Shown here: piece by piece, positions 15,840 through 25,158 of the stretch | Numbering within the stretch: position 1 is the first letter of the stretch | Layout: each line of letters opens with the position of its first letter | Origin: Streptomyces liangshanensis | Lineage (GTDB): Bacteria; Actinomycetota; Actinomycetes; Streptomycetales; Streptomycetaceae | Reading direction: 5' to 3' | Assembly: GCF_011694815.1 (NCBI RefSeq) | Contig: NZ_CP050177.1 | Coordinates: 4,441,001-4,505,000 of the forward strand | DNA: 64,000 nt | The notes under the pieces: generated by a model | What the model saw: only the letters and a program-made list of their open reading frames with translations | The model's database searches: none | What the model was told of the DNA's origin: nothing | Made by a program: the position numbers and the translations under genes

Positions 15840-16114
15840 TGCCGCCCCCCGCCCCGGAAGACGCCGCGCCCTCCCCTTCCTCGCCCTCTTCGGAGCTCTC
15901 GGAGCGGGACAGGGCGGTGCTCGCGATGGAGCGGCGCGGCTGGCCGGGGCCGGGGGCGAAGGAGCGGGCGATCCGGGAGGGCCTGGGGATCTCGCCGACG
16001 CGCTACTACCAACTGCTGGGCGCGCTCCTCGACGACCCCAGGGCCGCGGCCCACGACCCGGTCACGGTCAACCGCCTACGCCGCCTGAGAACCACCCACC
16101 GAGCCCGCCGCTGA
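15839..16114 (+). CDS. DUF3263 protein
   Basis: A 91-residue actinobacterial DUF3263 protein, function unknown. The domain runs from LSERDRAVLAMERRGW through the helix-turn-helix-like GISPTRYYQLLGALLDDP, which resembles a sigma-factor or regulator DNA-binding helix pair. The GTG start overlaps the stop of the solute-binding gene (TAGTG), implying translational coupling. A Pro/Ser-rich leader precedes the domain. Confidence 0.85.
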   Translation: MPPPAPEDAAPSPSSPSSELSERDRAVLAMERRGWPGPGAKERAIREGLGISPTRYYQLLGALLDDPRAAAHDPVTVNRLRRLRTTHRARR

Positions 16115-16118
16115 CCAG

Positions 16119-16433
16119 TCCTCAATCGCCGGACGGGCTTGGTTTGTGCGTCGGCCGGTCGCGCGGGCGCGGCTCACCGATGTCCTCAAACGCCGGACGG
16201 GCTTGATTTGTCTGGACGTGCGCCTGGAAGGGGGGCGGGCAGGGGTCGTGTCCGGAACGTAGAGCGTGTTTTGTGTCGCGTGACGGGGGTTGCAGTCAAC
16301 AAGTGGTTGCGCGCGACGTAAAACATGCAGTGCAGGACATGGCCCCTGCCCGACCCCCGGCGACAACCCGCAGATGAAAGACGGCCCGCAGCGGGCAAAA
16401 TCAAGCCCGTCCGGCGATTGAGGACAAGCAGTG
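16119..16433. repeat. long palindromic intergenic repeat, copy A
   Basis: Fills the gap between the DUF3263 gene and otsB. It has two forward copies of a 24-25 bp motif (TCCTCAA..., ending GACGGGCTTG, at 16119-16142 and 16183-16207) and one inverted copy at 16400-16424. Inside lie inner arms GGGCAGGGGTCGTGTCC (16237-16253) and its near-complement (16335-16351). The block 16183-16424 is thus a 242 bp imperfect palindrome. The 16220-16380 core is almost identical to copy B, and the stretch ending in CAGTGACCCG at its right end is matched in inverted order by copy C. The short ORFs across it are not credible genes. Confidence 0.9.
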
Positions 16434-16457
16434 ACCCGCGCCGATAGGGTCAAGGGC

Positions 16458-17306
16458 ATGGGCAGCCCCGAGAACCCCCTGCCAACCCCCACCACAACCA
16501 CCGGCACCGCCGGCCTCACCGCGCTCCTCGCACACCCCGCCAAAGCCGTGGTCGCTCTCGACTTCGACGGCACCCTCGCCGACATCGTCCCCGACCCCGA
16601 ACAGGCCCGCGCCCACCCCCGCGCCCTCCCCGCCCTCGCGGCCCTCGCCCCGCACGTCGCGTCGATCGTCGTGATCACCGGCCGGCCCGCCGAGGTCGCC
16701 GTGCGGTTCGGCGGCTTCGCGGGCGTGCCGGGCCTGGAGCGCCTCGTGGTCCTCGGCCACTACGGCGCCGAGCGCTGGGACGCGGCCACCGGCACGGTCA
16801 CCGCCCCCGACCCGCACCCCGGCGTGGCCGCGGCCCGCGCCGAACTCCCCGCCCTCCTCGACGGCCTCGCCCTCGGCCAGGGCACGTGGATCGAGGAGAA
16901 GGGCCAGGCGTTCGCGGTCCACACCCGCAGGGCCACCGACCCCCAGGCGGCCTTCGACGCCCTGCGCACCCCGCTCGCCGGCCTCGCGACCCGCCACGGC
17001 CTGGTCCTGGAGCCGGGCCGCATGGTCCTGGAACTACGCCCGCCCGGCGTGGACAAGGGCGTGGCACTGACCCGGTACGTGGACGAGTCCGGCGCCGAGA
17101 CGATCCTGTACGCGGGCGACGACCTCGGCGACCTCCCCGCCTACACGGCCGTGGACGCCCTGCGCGCGAACGGCCACCCGGGCCTCCTGGTGTGCAGCGG
17201 CACGGAGGTCCCGGAACTGTCCACCAGATCCGACCTCACCCTCCCGGGCCCCGCCGCGGTCGCCGACTTCCTGGCGGCCCTGGCGGAGGCGGTCTCCGCC
17301 ACCTGA
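16458..17306 (+). CDS. otsB: trehalose-6-phosphate phosphatase
   Basis: Removes phosphate from trehalose 6-phosphate in the last step of trehalose synthesis. HAD-fold enzyme of 282 residues: nucleophile motif DFDGTLAD near residue 37, motif II VVITGRP, and motif IV GDDLGDLPAY. The Thr/Pro-rich first 20 residues are variable. ATG 16458 follows AGGG and is preferred to an upstream GTG at 16431 that lies in the repeat element. The palindromic repeat ends 25 bp before this start, so the gene either has its promoter in the repeat or is read through from upstream. It converges with otsA, 78 bp apart. Confidence 0.93.
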   Translation: MGSPENPLPTPTTTTGTAGLTALLAHPAKAVVALDFDGTLADIVPDPEQARAHPRALPALAALAPHVASIVVITGRPAEVAVRFGGFAGVPGLERLVVLGHYGAERWDAATGTVTAPDPHPGVAAARAELPALLDGLALGQGTWIEEKGQAFAVHTRRATDPQAAFDALRTPLAGLATRHGLVLEPGRMVLELRPPGVDKGVALTRYVDESGAETILYAGDDLGDLPAYTAVDALRANGHPGLLVCSGTEVPELSTRSDLTLPGPAAVADFLAALAEAVSAT

Positions 17307-17384
17307 CCCACGGGCCGCGCCTACGCGTGCCCGCGTAACGCCACGCGCCCCAGCGCACCCCACCCCAGCGCGCCCCCCGGCGCC

Positions 17385-18797
17385 TCACCCCCGCAGCGCC
17401 TCCAGCTGGTCCAGGAACCACTGGGACGGGGGGAGCGCCGTGGCCGCCGCCGCCAGGCGCTTCGTGCGTTCCGCGCGTTCGTCGTGGGGCATCGTCAGGG
17501 CCTCGTGGAGGGCCGTCGCCGTCGCCGAGATGTCGTACGGGTTCACCACCAGCGCGTCGTCGCCCAGTTCCTCGTACGCGCCCGCCTCGCGGGACAGGAC
17601 CAGGACGCAGCCGTTCTCCGAGACCACGGGGATCTCCTTCGCGACCAGGTTCATGCCGTCGCGGATCGGGTTGACCAGCGCCACGTCCGCCAGGCGGTAC
17701 GCCGCCAGGGAGCGGGCGAAGTCGTCCTTGACGTGGAGGACGACCGGGAGCCAGCCGTCCGTGCCGAAGTCCAGGTTGATCGCGTCCGCCACGCGCTGGA
17801 CCTCGGCCGTGTAGTCGCGGTAGACCGACAGGTCCTGGCGGGAGGGGTACGCGAAGGCCACGTGGACCACGCGTTCGCGCCACTCGGGGTGGTCGGTGAG
17901 CAGCTGCCGGTACGCCAGGAGGCCGCGGACGATGTTCTTGGACAGTTCCGTACGGTCCACCCGGACGATCGTCCGCCGGTCCGTCCCGCCGATCTCCTCG
18001 CGCAGCGACACGATGCGCTCGCCCACGTCGGGGCGGTGCGCCCGTTCGCGCAGGAAGTCCGCGTCCGCGCCCAGGCCGTGCACGCCGATCCGGGTGCTGC
18101 CCGTGCCGCCCAGCAGTTCCGTGCAGCAGGCCGTGAAGGCGTCCGCCCAGCGGTGGGTCAGGAACGCCGCGCGGTCCGCGCCCAGGATGCCCCGCAGCAG
18201 TTGGCGGGCGATGTCGTCGGGGAGCAGCCGGAAGTAGTCCACCGGCGCCCAGGGGGTGTGCGAGAAGTGGCCGATCCGCAGGTCGGGGCGCAGGGCGCGG
18301 AGCATGCCGGGGACCAGGGCCAGGTGGTAGTCCTGGACGAGGACCGACGCGCCGTCGGCGGCCTCGTCCGCGAGGGCTTCGGCGAACGCGCGGTTGTACG
18401 CCTCGTACGCCCCCCACTGCGCCCGGAACTCCGCGCCGAAGGACGGCTCCAGCGGGGTCTGGTAGAGCAGGTGGTGGACGAACCAGAGCGTGGAGTTGGC
18501 CACCCCGTTGTACGCGCCGGCGTAGACGTCGGGGGCGATGCCCAGCATCCGTACGCGCTGCCCGCCGGTGTCCTCCGGGTCCAGCCGGCCGCCGGTACGC
18601 CGTACCGCCTCGTGGTCGCCGTCGCCGAGGGCCGCGCACACCCATACCGCGTCCGTGTCGGGGCCGATGGCCGAGAGGCCGGACACCAGCCCGCCGCCGC
18701 CGCGCCGGGCCTCCAGCGCTCCGTCGTCGCGGAGCGTGTACGAGACGGGGCCGCGGTTGGACGCGACGAGGACCTGGGCGGCCTGCTCGGAAACCAT
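17385..18797 (-). CDS. otsA: trehalose-6-phosphate synthase (GT20)
   Basis: Transfers glucose from UDP- or GDP-glucose to glucose 6-phosphate. The 470-residue protein shows the family landmarks in order: ASNRGPVSY near the N-terminus (glucose-6-P loop), QDYHLALVPGML, FSHTPWAPVDYFRLLP, RVDRTELSKNIVRGL, and NPIRDGMNLVAKE with the nucleotide-sugar binding Glu. Its length is normal. otsA and otsB face each other, so they are not one operon; together they make a complete OtsAB pathway for trehalose, a spore and stress protectant. Confidence 0.95.
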   Translation of the reverse strand: MVSEQAAQVLVASNRGPVSYTLRDDGALEARRGGGGLVSGLSAIGPDTDAVWVCAALGDGDHEAVRRTGGRLDPEDTGGQRVRMLGIAPDVYAGAYNGVANSTLWFVHHLLYQTPLEPSFGAEFRAQWGAYEAYNRAFAEALADEAADGASVLVQDYHLALVPGMLRALRPDLRIGHFSHTPWAPVDYFRLLPDDIARQLLRGILGADRAAFLTHRWADAFTACCTELLGGTGSTRIGVHGLGADADFLRERAHRPDVGERIVSLREEIGGTDRRTIVRVDRTELSKNIVRGLLAYRQLLTDHPEWRERVVHVAFAYPSRQDLSVYRDYTAEVQRVADAINLDFGTDGWLPVVLHVKDDFARSLAAYRLADVALVNPIRDGMNLVAKEIPVVSENGCVLVLSREAGAYEELGDDALVVNPYDISATATALHEALTMPHDERAERTKRLAAAATALPPSQWFLDQLEALRG

Positions 18798-18868
18798 GTG
18801 CCGAAATCTAGCCCGTACGGGAAACGCTCAAACGTACGGAGAGGAGCCGTGAAGGGAGCCGTACGGGA

Positions 18869-19018
18869 TCAGTCGCCGCGGCGCCCTCGCGCCGCCGCCA
18901 GCGCGACCACCCCCGCCCCCGTCAGCGCGACCGCCATCCCGCCCAGCAGCCACAGCCGCTCGGCGGTGGCGCCGCTGTGGGCCGCGGCGAGGAACCACAT
19001 GCTCAGAGAGGTCTCCAT
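18869..19018 (-). CDS. small single-pass membrane protein, 49 aa
   Basis: A 49-residue ORF between otsA and a glycosyltransferase. It starts METSLSMWFLAAA; a hydrophobic helix (LLGGMAVALTGAGVVALAAA) is followed by a positive ARGRRGD tail, as in a single-span membrane micropeptide with its C-terminus inside. Just upstream on the minus strand is a TATATT hexamer about 8 bp before the ATG, which suits a -10 box of a leaderless transcript. The frame has high GC3. The function is unknown. It may be transcribed towards otsA. Confidence 0.55.
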   Translation of the reverse strand: METSLSMWFLAAAHSGATAERLWLLGGMAVALTGAGVVALAAARGRRGD

Positions 19019-19056
19019 AAGGACGCAATATAGGTAAATAGGACTGGAAGGGGTGG

Positions 19057-20070
19057 TTACGCCGCGCGGCCGGCCGTGTACTCCGCGATCTCCCGCATCG
19101 GCGGCCGCTCCTCCGTGTCCACGTCGTACGTCCGCGGTACGAAGCCGTTCTCACCGCGCTCGAACTGCGTCAGCTCGGGCCGCACCAGGTGCGCCCCCAG
19201 GTGCGACCGGGACAGGCGCAGCTGCGCCGTACGGTAGATCGCCGCCGCCATCCGCCCCAGCGCCCGGTCGTCCTGGTGCCGGTGCAGCCGCGTGCCGACG
19301 TCGACCTGGCCCAGCGCGTCCAGCCCCACGGTGTGCAGCGCGTCCACCAGCAGCCCCAGCTCCACGCCGTACCCGACGGGGAACGGCAGCCGCTCCAGCA
19401 GGGTGCGCCGGGCCGCGTACTCCCCGCCCAGGGGCTGCACGAAGCCCGCGAGCAGCGGCCAGTGGAGGTTCAGCAACGGCCGCGCCACCAGCTCCGTCAC
19501 CCGCCCGCCCTGGCCGGCGGAAGGACCGGCGGAAGCGCCGGGGGCGCCGCGAGAGCCCAGCGGCCTGTCGTACATCGCCTTCACCAGCTGCACGTCCGGC
19601 TCCGTCAGCAGCGGCCCCACGATCCCCGTCACGAAGTCCGCCGAGAACTCCCGCAGGTCCGCGTCCACGAAGCACACCACGTCCCCGCCCGTCACCAGCA
19701 GCGACCGCCACAGCACCTCGCCCTTCCCGGGCAGCGCGGGCAGCCGCGGCAGGATGTCGTCCCGGTGCACCACCCGGGCGCCCGCCTCCGCCGCGACCTT
19801 CGCCGTGGCGTCCGACGAACCGGAATCGATCACCACCAGCTCGTCCACCAGCGGCGCCCGCTCCATCAGCTCCCGCCGCACCACCGACACGATCGCGCCG
19901 ACCGTGCTCTCCTCGTCCAGCGCGGGCAGCACCACGCTGACGGTCGTGCCGCGCGCGGTCTTCGCCGCCAGGAGCCGGTCGAGCGATCGGTCGGCCACGG
20001 ACCAGGAACGCCTGGTCAGCCAGCGCTCCACCTCTTCCAGCACGGTCGGTTCTCCCTGAAAGTGATCCAT
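19057..20070 (-). CDS. GpgS-like family 2 glycosyltransferase (glucosyl-3-phosphoglycerate synthase type)
   Basis: A retaining GT-A glycosyltransferase of 337 residues resembling glucosyl-3-phosphoglycerate synthase, which uses a nucleotide-glucose and 3-phosphoglycerate. Motifs: TTVSVVLPALDEESTVG at about residue 42, DELVVIDSGSSDAT, VVCFVDADLREF (DxD metal site), KAMYDRPL, and a C-terminal VDVGTRLHRHQDDRALGRMA. The ATG at 20070 begins MDHFQGEPTV; a much longer open frame extends upstream only because of GC bias. Proximity to otsA/otsB suggests a link to glucosylated osmolytes or methylglucose polymers, unproven. Confidence 0.85.
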   Translation of the reverse strand: MDHFQGEPTVLEEVERWLTRRSWSVADRSLDRLLAAKTARGTTVSVVLPALDEESTVGAIVSVVRRELMERAPLVDELVVIDSGSSDATAKVAAEAGARVVHRDDILPRLPALPGKGEVLWRSLLVTGGDVVCFVDADLREFSADFVTGIVGPLLTEPDVQLVKAMYDRPLGSRGAPGASAGPSAGQGGRVTELVARPLLNLHWPLLAGFVQPLGGEYAARRTLLERLPFPVGYGVELGLLVDALHTVGLDALGQVDVGTRLHRHQDDRALGRMAAAIYRTAQLRLSRSHLGAHLVRPELTQFERGENGFVPRTYDVDTEERPPMREIAEYTAGRAA

Positions 20071-20206
20071 CTCGCGGTGCGGACCACTATCTCCACGGTC
20101 CGCTCCTTCGGTTACAGTCTTGAACAACACGAATGACCACCGCATGTCGGGGGTCATCCGGTGGACAAACGCTCGGATCGCGGGACCGACCCCGGATCCG
20201 ATGCCA

Positions 20207-20312
20207 TACCGCTCATCCAGAGGGGCAGAGGGAACGGCCCGTTGAAGCCCCGGCAACCCTCCCGCCGACCGCGAGGTCATGGTGGGGAAGGTGCCAATTC
20301 CGTCTTGCGGCG
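20207..20312 (+). promoter_or_regulatory. SAM-I (S-box) riboswitch upstream of thrC
   Basis: Hallmark S-box sequences appear in order: CTCATCCAGAGGGGCAGAGGGA, CGGCCCGTTGAAGCCCCGGCAACC, and GGTGCCAATTCC. P1 is closed by CCGC (20209-20212) and GCGG (20308-20311). Downstream there is no T-tract terminator. Instead GCGAGG (20323-20328) can pair with CCTCGC (20344-20349), looping out the GAGGAAAGG ribosome site of thrC. Translational control is therefore more likely. Confidence 0.92.
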
Positions 20313-20352
20313 AAGTACGTCGCGAGGAAGATGAGGAAAGGGCCTCGCCTCC

Positions 20353-21648
20353 ATGTCTGTGCAGACCGTCCCCACGCCCGGTGTCACTCCCGGTGCCGTC
20401 GACCTCGGACCCGCCGCCGCCCTCTCGTGCCGCGAATGCGGCGAGCGCTTCGACCTCGGCCCGATCTTCGCCTGCGCGTCCTGTTTCGGGCCGCTCGAAG
20501 TGGCGTACGACCTGCCGAGCGGCTCCCCCGAAGAGCTGAAGAAGCGCATCGCCGAGGGCCCCGACAACATCTGGCGCTACGCGCCGCTGCTGCCCGTCCC
20601 CGCCGACGTGGCCACCAAGCCCAACATCAACCCCGGCTTCACGAAGCTCGTCAAGGCCGACAACCTCGCCCGTGAACTCGGCGTCACCGGCGGCCTGTAC
20701 GTGAAGGACGACTCCGGCAACCCGACGCACTCCTTCAAGGACCGCGTCGTCGCCATCGCCGTCGAGGCCGCCCGCGCCTTCGGCTTCACCACGCTCTCCT
20801 GCTCCTCCACCGGCAACCTGGCCGGCGCCGTCGGCGCCGCCGCCGCCCGCGCCGGCTTCCGCTCCTGCGTGTTCATCCCGCACGACCTGGAGCAGGGCAA
20901 GGTCGTCATGGCCGCGGTGTACGGCGGTGAACTCGTCGGCATCGAGGGCAACTACGACGACGTCAACCGCTTCTGCTCCGAGCTCATCGGCGACCCGCTC
21001 GGCGAGGGCTGGGGCTTCGTGAACGTCAACCTCCGCCCGTACTACGGCGAAGGCTCCAAGACGCTCGCGTACGAGATCTGCGAACAGCTCGGCTGGGAGC
21101 TGCCCGACCAGCTCGTCATCCCGATCGCCTCCGGATCCCAGCTCACGAAGATCGACAAGGGCCTCCAGGAACTCATCAAGCTGGGGCTCGTCGAGGACAA
21201 GCCGTACAAGATCTTCGGAGCCCAGGCCGAGGGCTGCTCCCCGGTCTCCGCCGCCTTCAAGGCCGGCCACGACGTCGTACGGCCCCAGAAGCCGAACACC
21301 ATCGCCAAGTCCCTGGCGATCGGCAACCCCGCCGACGGCCCGTACGTCCTCGACATCGCCCGCCGCACCGGCGGCGCCGTGGACGACGTGAACGACGAGC
21401 AGATCGTCGACGCCATCAAGCTGCTGGCGCGCACCGAGGGGATCTTCGCCGAGACCGCGGGCGGCGTGACCGTCGGCGTGACGAAGAAGCTCATCGACGC
21501 CGGCCTGCTCGACCCGGCGCTCACGACGGTCGTGCTGAACACCGGCGACGGCCTCAAGACGCTCGACGCGGTGGCCCCGACCACGGGACCGACGGCGACG
21601 ATCCGCCCCAGCCTGGACGCGTTCCGCGACGCCGGCCTGGCCCACTGA
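20353..21648 (+). CDS. thrC: threonine synthase
   Basis: PLP enzyme that turns O-phosphohomoserine into threonine, drawing on the branch point shared with methionine. 431 residues. The N-terminus carries a zinc-ribbon-like CRECG...CASCFGPLE. The PLP lysine lies in GNPTHSFKDRV, and the phosphate-binding loop is SSTGNLAGAVG; IPIASGSQ and LNTGDGLKT follow. The Zn-ribbon N-terminus marks the longer actinobacterial/plant-like type. The gene is led by a SAM-I riboswitch and followed 29 bp later by a MoaD/ThiS-like gene on the same strand. Confidence 0.96.
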   Translation: MSVQTVPTPGVTPGAVDLGPAAALSCRECGERFDLGPIFACASCFGPLEVAYDLPSGSPEELKKRIAEGPDNIWRYAPLLPVPADVATKPNINPGFTKLVKADNLARELGVTGGLYVKDDSGNPTHSFKDRVVAIAVEAARAFGFTTLSCSSTGNLAGAVGAAAARAGFRSCVFIPHDLEQGKVVMAAVYGGELVGIEGNYDDVNRFCSELIGDPLGEGWGFVNVNLRPYYGEGSKTLAYEICEQLGWELPDQLVIPIASGSQLTKIDKGLQELIKLGLVEDKPYKIFGAQAEGCSPVSAAFKAGHDVVRPQKPNTIAKSLAIGNPADGPYVLDIARRTGGAVDDVNDEQIVDAIKLLARTEGIFAETAGGVTVGVTKKLIDAGLLDPALTTVVLNTGDGLKTLDAVAPTTGPTATIRPSLDAFRDAGLAH

Positions 21649-21677
21649 CACCCACCGACCCCAGGAAGGCATCCACC

Positions 21678-21956
21678 ATGAGCGTCAAGGTCCGCATCCC
21701 CACCATCCTCCGTACGTACACCGGTGGCCAGGCCGAGGTCCCGGCGGAGGGCGAGACCCTCTCCGAGGTCATCCAGTCCCTGGAGGCCAACCACCCGGGC
21801 ATCTCCGCGCGCGTCCTGGACGACGACGGCAAGCTGCGCCGCTTCGTCAACGTGTACGTGAACGACGACGACGTCCGGTTCGAGCAGGGCCTCCAGACGG
21901 CCACCCCGGCGGGCGCCGGCATCTCGATCATCCCCGCGGTCGCCGGCGGCTGCTGA
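21678..21956 (+). CDS. MoaD/ThiS-like sulfur-carrier protein ending in GGC
   Basis: A 92-residue beta-grasp (ubiquitin-like) protein: VKVRIPTILRTYTGGQ at the start, then FVNVYVNDDDVRF and the closing SIIPAVAGG. Sulfur carriers (ThiS, MoaD, CysO) end in Gly-Gly, whose carboxylate is adenylated and thiolated. Here one Cys follows (AGGC), so a protease would have to expose the GG, as proposed for some JAMM-linked carriers. A good AGGAAGG site precedes the ATG. It is probably co-transcribed with thrC. The partner enzyme is not in the window; a CysO-like role in cysteine synthesis is one possibility. Confidence 0.9.
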   Translation: MSVKVRIPTILRTYTGGQAEVPAEGETLSEVIQSLEANHPGISARVLDDDGKLRRFVNVYVNDDDVRFEQGLQTATPAGAGISIIPAVAGGC

Positions 21957-21967
21957 CGCTCCCTCAC

Positions 21968-21990
21968 GGGGACGCGCGGCCCGCGTCCCC
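21968..21990 (+). terminator. first hairpin after the thrC-moaD unit
   Basis: GGGGACGCG (21968-21976) and CGCGTCCCC (21982-21990) form a 9 bp perfect stem with a 5 nt loop, just after the MoaD-like stop. It probably acts together with the stronger hairpin downstream. Confidence 0.55.
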
Positions 21991-22012
21991 GGCCCCCTCC
22001 GCGGTCCGGAAC

Positions 22013-22050
22013 GGCCCTCTCCGCACAGGAAGCGGAGGGGGCCATTCTTT
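22013..22050 (+). terminator. rho-independent terminator
   Basis: GGCCCTCTCCGC (22013-22024) pairs with GCGGAGGGGGCC (22032-22043) and is followed by ATTCTTT. It ends the thrC-moaD transcript. From here to the cold-shock promoter near 22251 there is about 200 bp with no recognisable element. Confidence 0.8.
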
Positions 22051-22250
22051 ATGGTTGAGCGCGGTAGAGTTGGGAACACCCCCTCGCGGCCGGTGCCGAG
22101 CGCATACGAGATCGCGACAACCTGGGGTCAAACTCTCGGTGACTTTTGCGGGCACATGCGTGTTTTGCCCGGCCCGACTTGCCCCGGAACGCAGTCAATC
22201 CGTCGCTATGTGTGTTCGTTCGCGCCCAGATTTCTCGTCCGATTGACCTG

Positions 22251-22278
22251 TTGCAGAGGGCAGTTGGGCAGATACATT
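22251..22278 (+). promoter_or_regulatory. candidate promoter of the cold-shock gene
   Basis: TTGCAG (22251-22256) and TACATT (22273-22278) with a 16 bp spacer fit a vegetative (HrdB-type) promoter and would give a leader of about 35-40 nt ending in GGGGAGTAAGGC before the ATG at 22322. An additional TTGACC occurs at 22243-22248 but its spacing is poor. Confidence 0.4.
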
Positions 22279-22321
22279 CAGCCGCGGTCGAAGCGTTCCG
22301 GCAGTAATAGGGGAGTAAGGC

Positions 22322-22525
22322 ATGGCTCAGGGCACCGTCAAATGGTTCAACGCGGAGAAGGGCTACGGCTTCATCGCGGTCGACGGTGGTGCGGATGTTT
22401 TCGTCCACTACAGCGCGATCCAGATGGACGGCTACCGCACCCTTGAAGAAGGTCAGCGAGTTGAGTTCGAGATCTCGCAGGGCCAGAAGGGTCCGCAGGC
22501 GGACATGGTCAAGCTCGCCGTCTGA
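22322..22525 (+). CDS. cold-shock domain protein, 67 aa
   Basis: A classical CspA-type nucleic-acid chaperone that binds single-stranded RNA or DNA. It is 67 residues and all domain: [14 protein letters not shown] (RNP1) and DVFVHYSAI (RNP2) supply the surface aromatics, and the ending QADMVKLAV is typical. The ribosome site GGGGAG sits 7 bp before ATG. It is flanked by its own promoter and a very strong terminator, hence monocistronic. Confidence 0.97.
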   Translation: MAQGTVKWFNAEKGYGFIAVDGGADVFVHYSAIQMDGYRTLEEGQRVEFEISQGQKGPQADMVKLAV

Positions 22526-22559
22526 TCCCGGCGCGATCGGCCACCGACGCACTCACGCC

Positions 22560-22596
22560 GAGGGGCCCGTATCCCACACAGGGATACGGGCCCCTC
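22560..22596 (+). terminator. perfect 16 bp hairpin terminator
   Basis: GAGGGGCCCGTATCCC and its exact complement enclose a 5 nt ACACA loop, 35 bp after the cold-shock stop. There is no T-tract, but stem strength makes termination very likely and insulates groEL. Confidence 0.85.
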
Positions 22597-22643
22597 GTGC
22601 GTGTACGGCACGTCCCCGCGGGGGTGCCGGGCCGAGGGAGGAG

Positions 22644-22706
22644 CTTGCACTCTCGGGGGTCGAGTGCTAATCATTGGCGTTAGCACTCTGCAAGTGAGAG
22701 TGACAA
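22644..22706. promoter_or_regulatory. two tandem CIRCE operators (HrcA sites) of groEL
   Basis: CIRCE is TTAGCACTC-N9-GAGTGCTAA. Copy 1 (22644-22670) reads CTTGCACTC-N9-GAGTGCTAA and copy 2 (22680-22706) TTAGCACTC-N9-GAGTGACAA. Each has one perfect and one 7/9 half-site, with 9 bp between copies. HrcA would repress groEL through them and release on heat shock. Confidence 0.92.
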
Positions 22707-22726
22707 CTTATGGACCGGGTCAGTGA

Positions 22727-24460
<1,734 letters not shown>

Positions 24461-24521
24461 GCCTCTCGCCGTACGGTCGGCACGGCTGTACGGCATCGGC
24501 TCGGAGCGTTCCTGAACCGAG

Positions 24522-24549
24522 GGCGGTATCCCTTCCGGGGGGTGCCGCC
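24522..24549 (+). terminator. groEL terminator hairpin
   Basis: GGCGGTATCCC and GGGGGTGCCGCC form an 11 bp stem (with G-U pairs) around a short loop, 62 bp after groEL and before the convergent Uma2 gene. Confidence 0.6.
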
Positions 24550-24579
24550 TTCGGGTGTTTCCGGGGGTGGGGGTCGGCG

Positions 24580-25158
24580 TCAGCGGATGTAGGCGGTCAG
24601 CTCCTCGGTCTCCAGCGTGAGGGAGGCGGGCTCGGGCAGCTGGACGTCGGTGCCGAACGGGTACGAGGGCTGCCGCTGATAGACGCCGTTCAGGGGCTCG
24701 CTGTAGACGGTGAGGGTGCCGTTGTCGCGGTCGATGAGGAGATAGACGGGGATGCCCGCCGCGGCGTAGCCGTCCCGCTTCTCGTTACGGTCGCGGCGGT
24801 CGGTGTCCGAGTCGTACGAAGTGACCTCCACGACCATGAGGACGCCTTCCGGATCGGACCACAGGCCGTGCCCGACAAAATGCCGACGCGGCGCGAGCAC
24901 GCCGTCCGGGACGGCCCGCCCCTTGCGGTAGGCCTCGATCCGGAGACCGCGCTCGGCGTAGAGCCCCAACTCGGGGCGGTGCTGCATGCACAGGGTCTGG
25001 AGCCACAGGACGATCTCGTCGTGGTCGCCGTCCGGCACGGGCTTGACCTCTAGTTTTCCGTTGACGAATTCGAGCTTCACTGTCTTCGGGGCCGTACGAG
25101 CGATCTGCTCGAAGTCCTCCACGGACATCTGCGCGTGATCAGCGGGGCTGGGGGTCAT
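24580..25158 (-). CDS. Uma2-family (DUF820) putative nuclease-fold protein
   Basis: A PD-(D/E)xK-superfamily protein (Uma2/DUF820), 192 residues. The family has a restriction-endonuclease-like core of unknown substrate and is amplified in streptomycetes. Visible: MSVEDFEQIARTAP...KLEFVNGKLEV at the N-terminus, AVPDGVLAP (acidic motif), and VVEVTSYDSDTDRRDRNEKRDGYAAAGIPVYLLIDRD carrying the ExT and Lys of the active site. ATG 25158 is preceded by GGAGGCGACGCC; the longer frame from 25218 is not needed. Confidence 0.88.
   Translation of the reverse strand: MTPSPADHAQMSVEDFEQIARTAPKTVKLEFVNGKLEVKPVPDGDHDEIVLWLQTLCMQHRPELGLYAERGLRIEAYRKGRAVPDGVLAPRRHFVGHGLWSDPEGVLMVVEVTSYDSDTDRRDRNEKRDGYAAAGIPVYLLIDRDNGTLTVYSEPLNGVYQRQPSYPFGTDVQLPEPASLTLETEELTAYIR

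Noticed and set aside
16186..16404. Short ORFs in both strands across the palindromic repeats (here and at 39919-40179), giving similar peptides in copies A and B
   Set aside because: The similarity comes from repeat DNA identity; the frames differ at the ends, lack ribosome sites, and the sequence is explained by hairpin arms.
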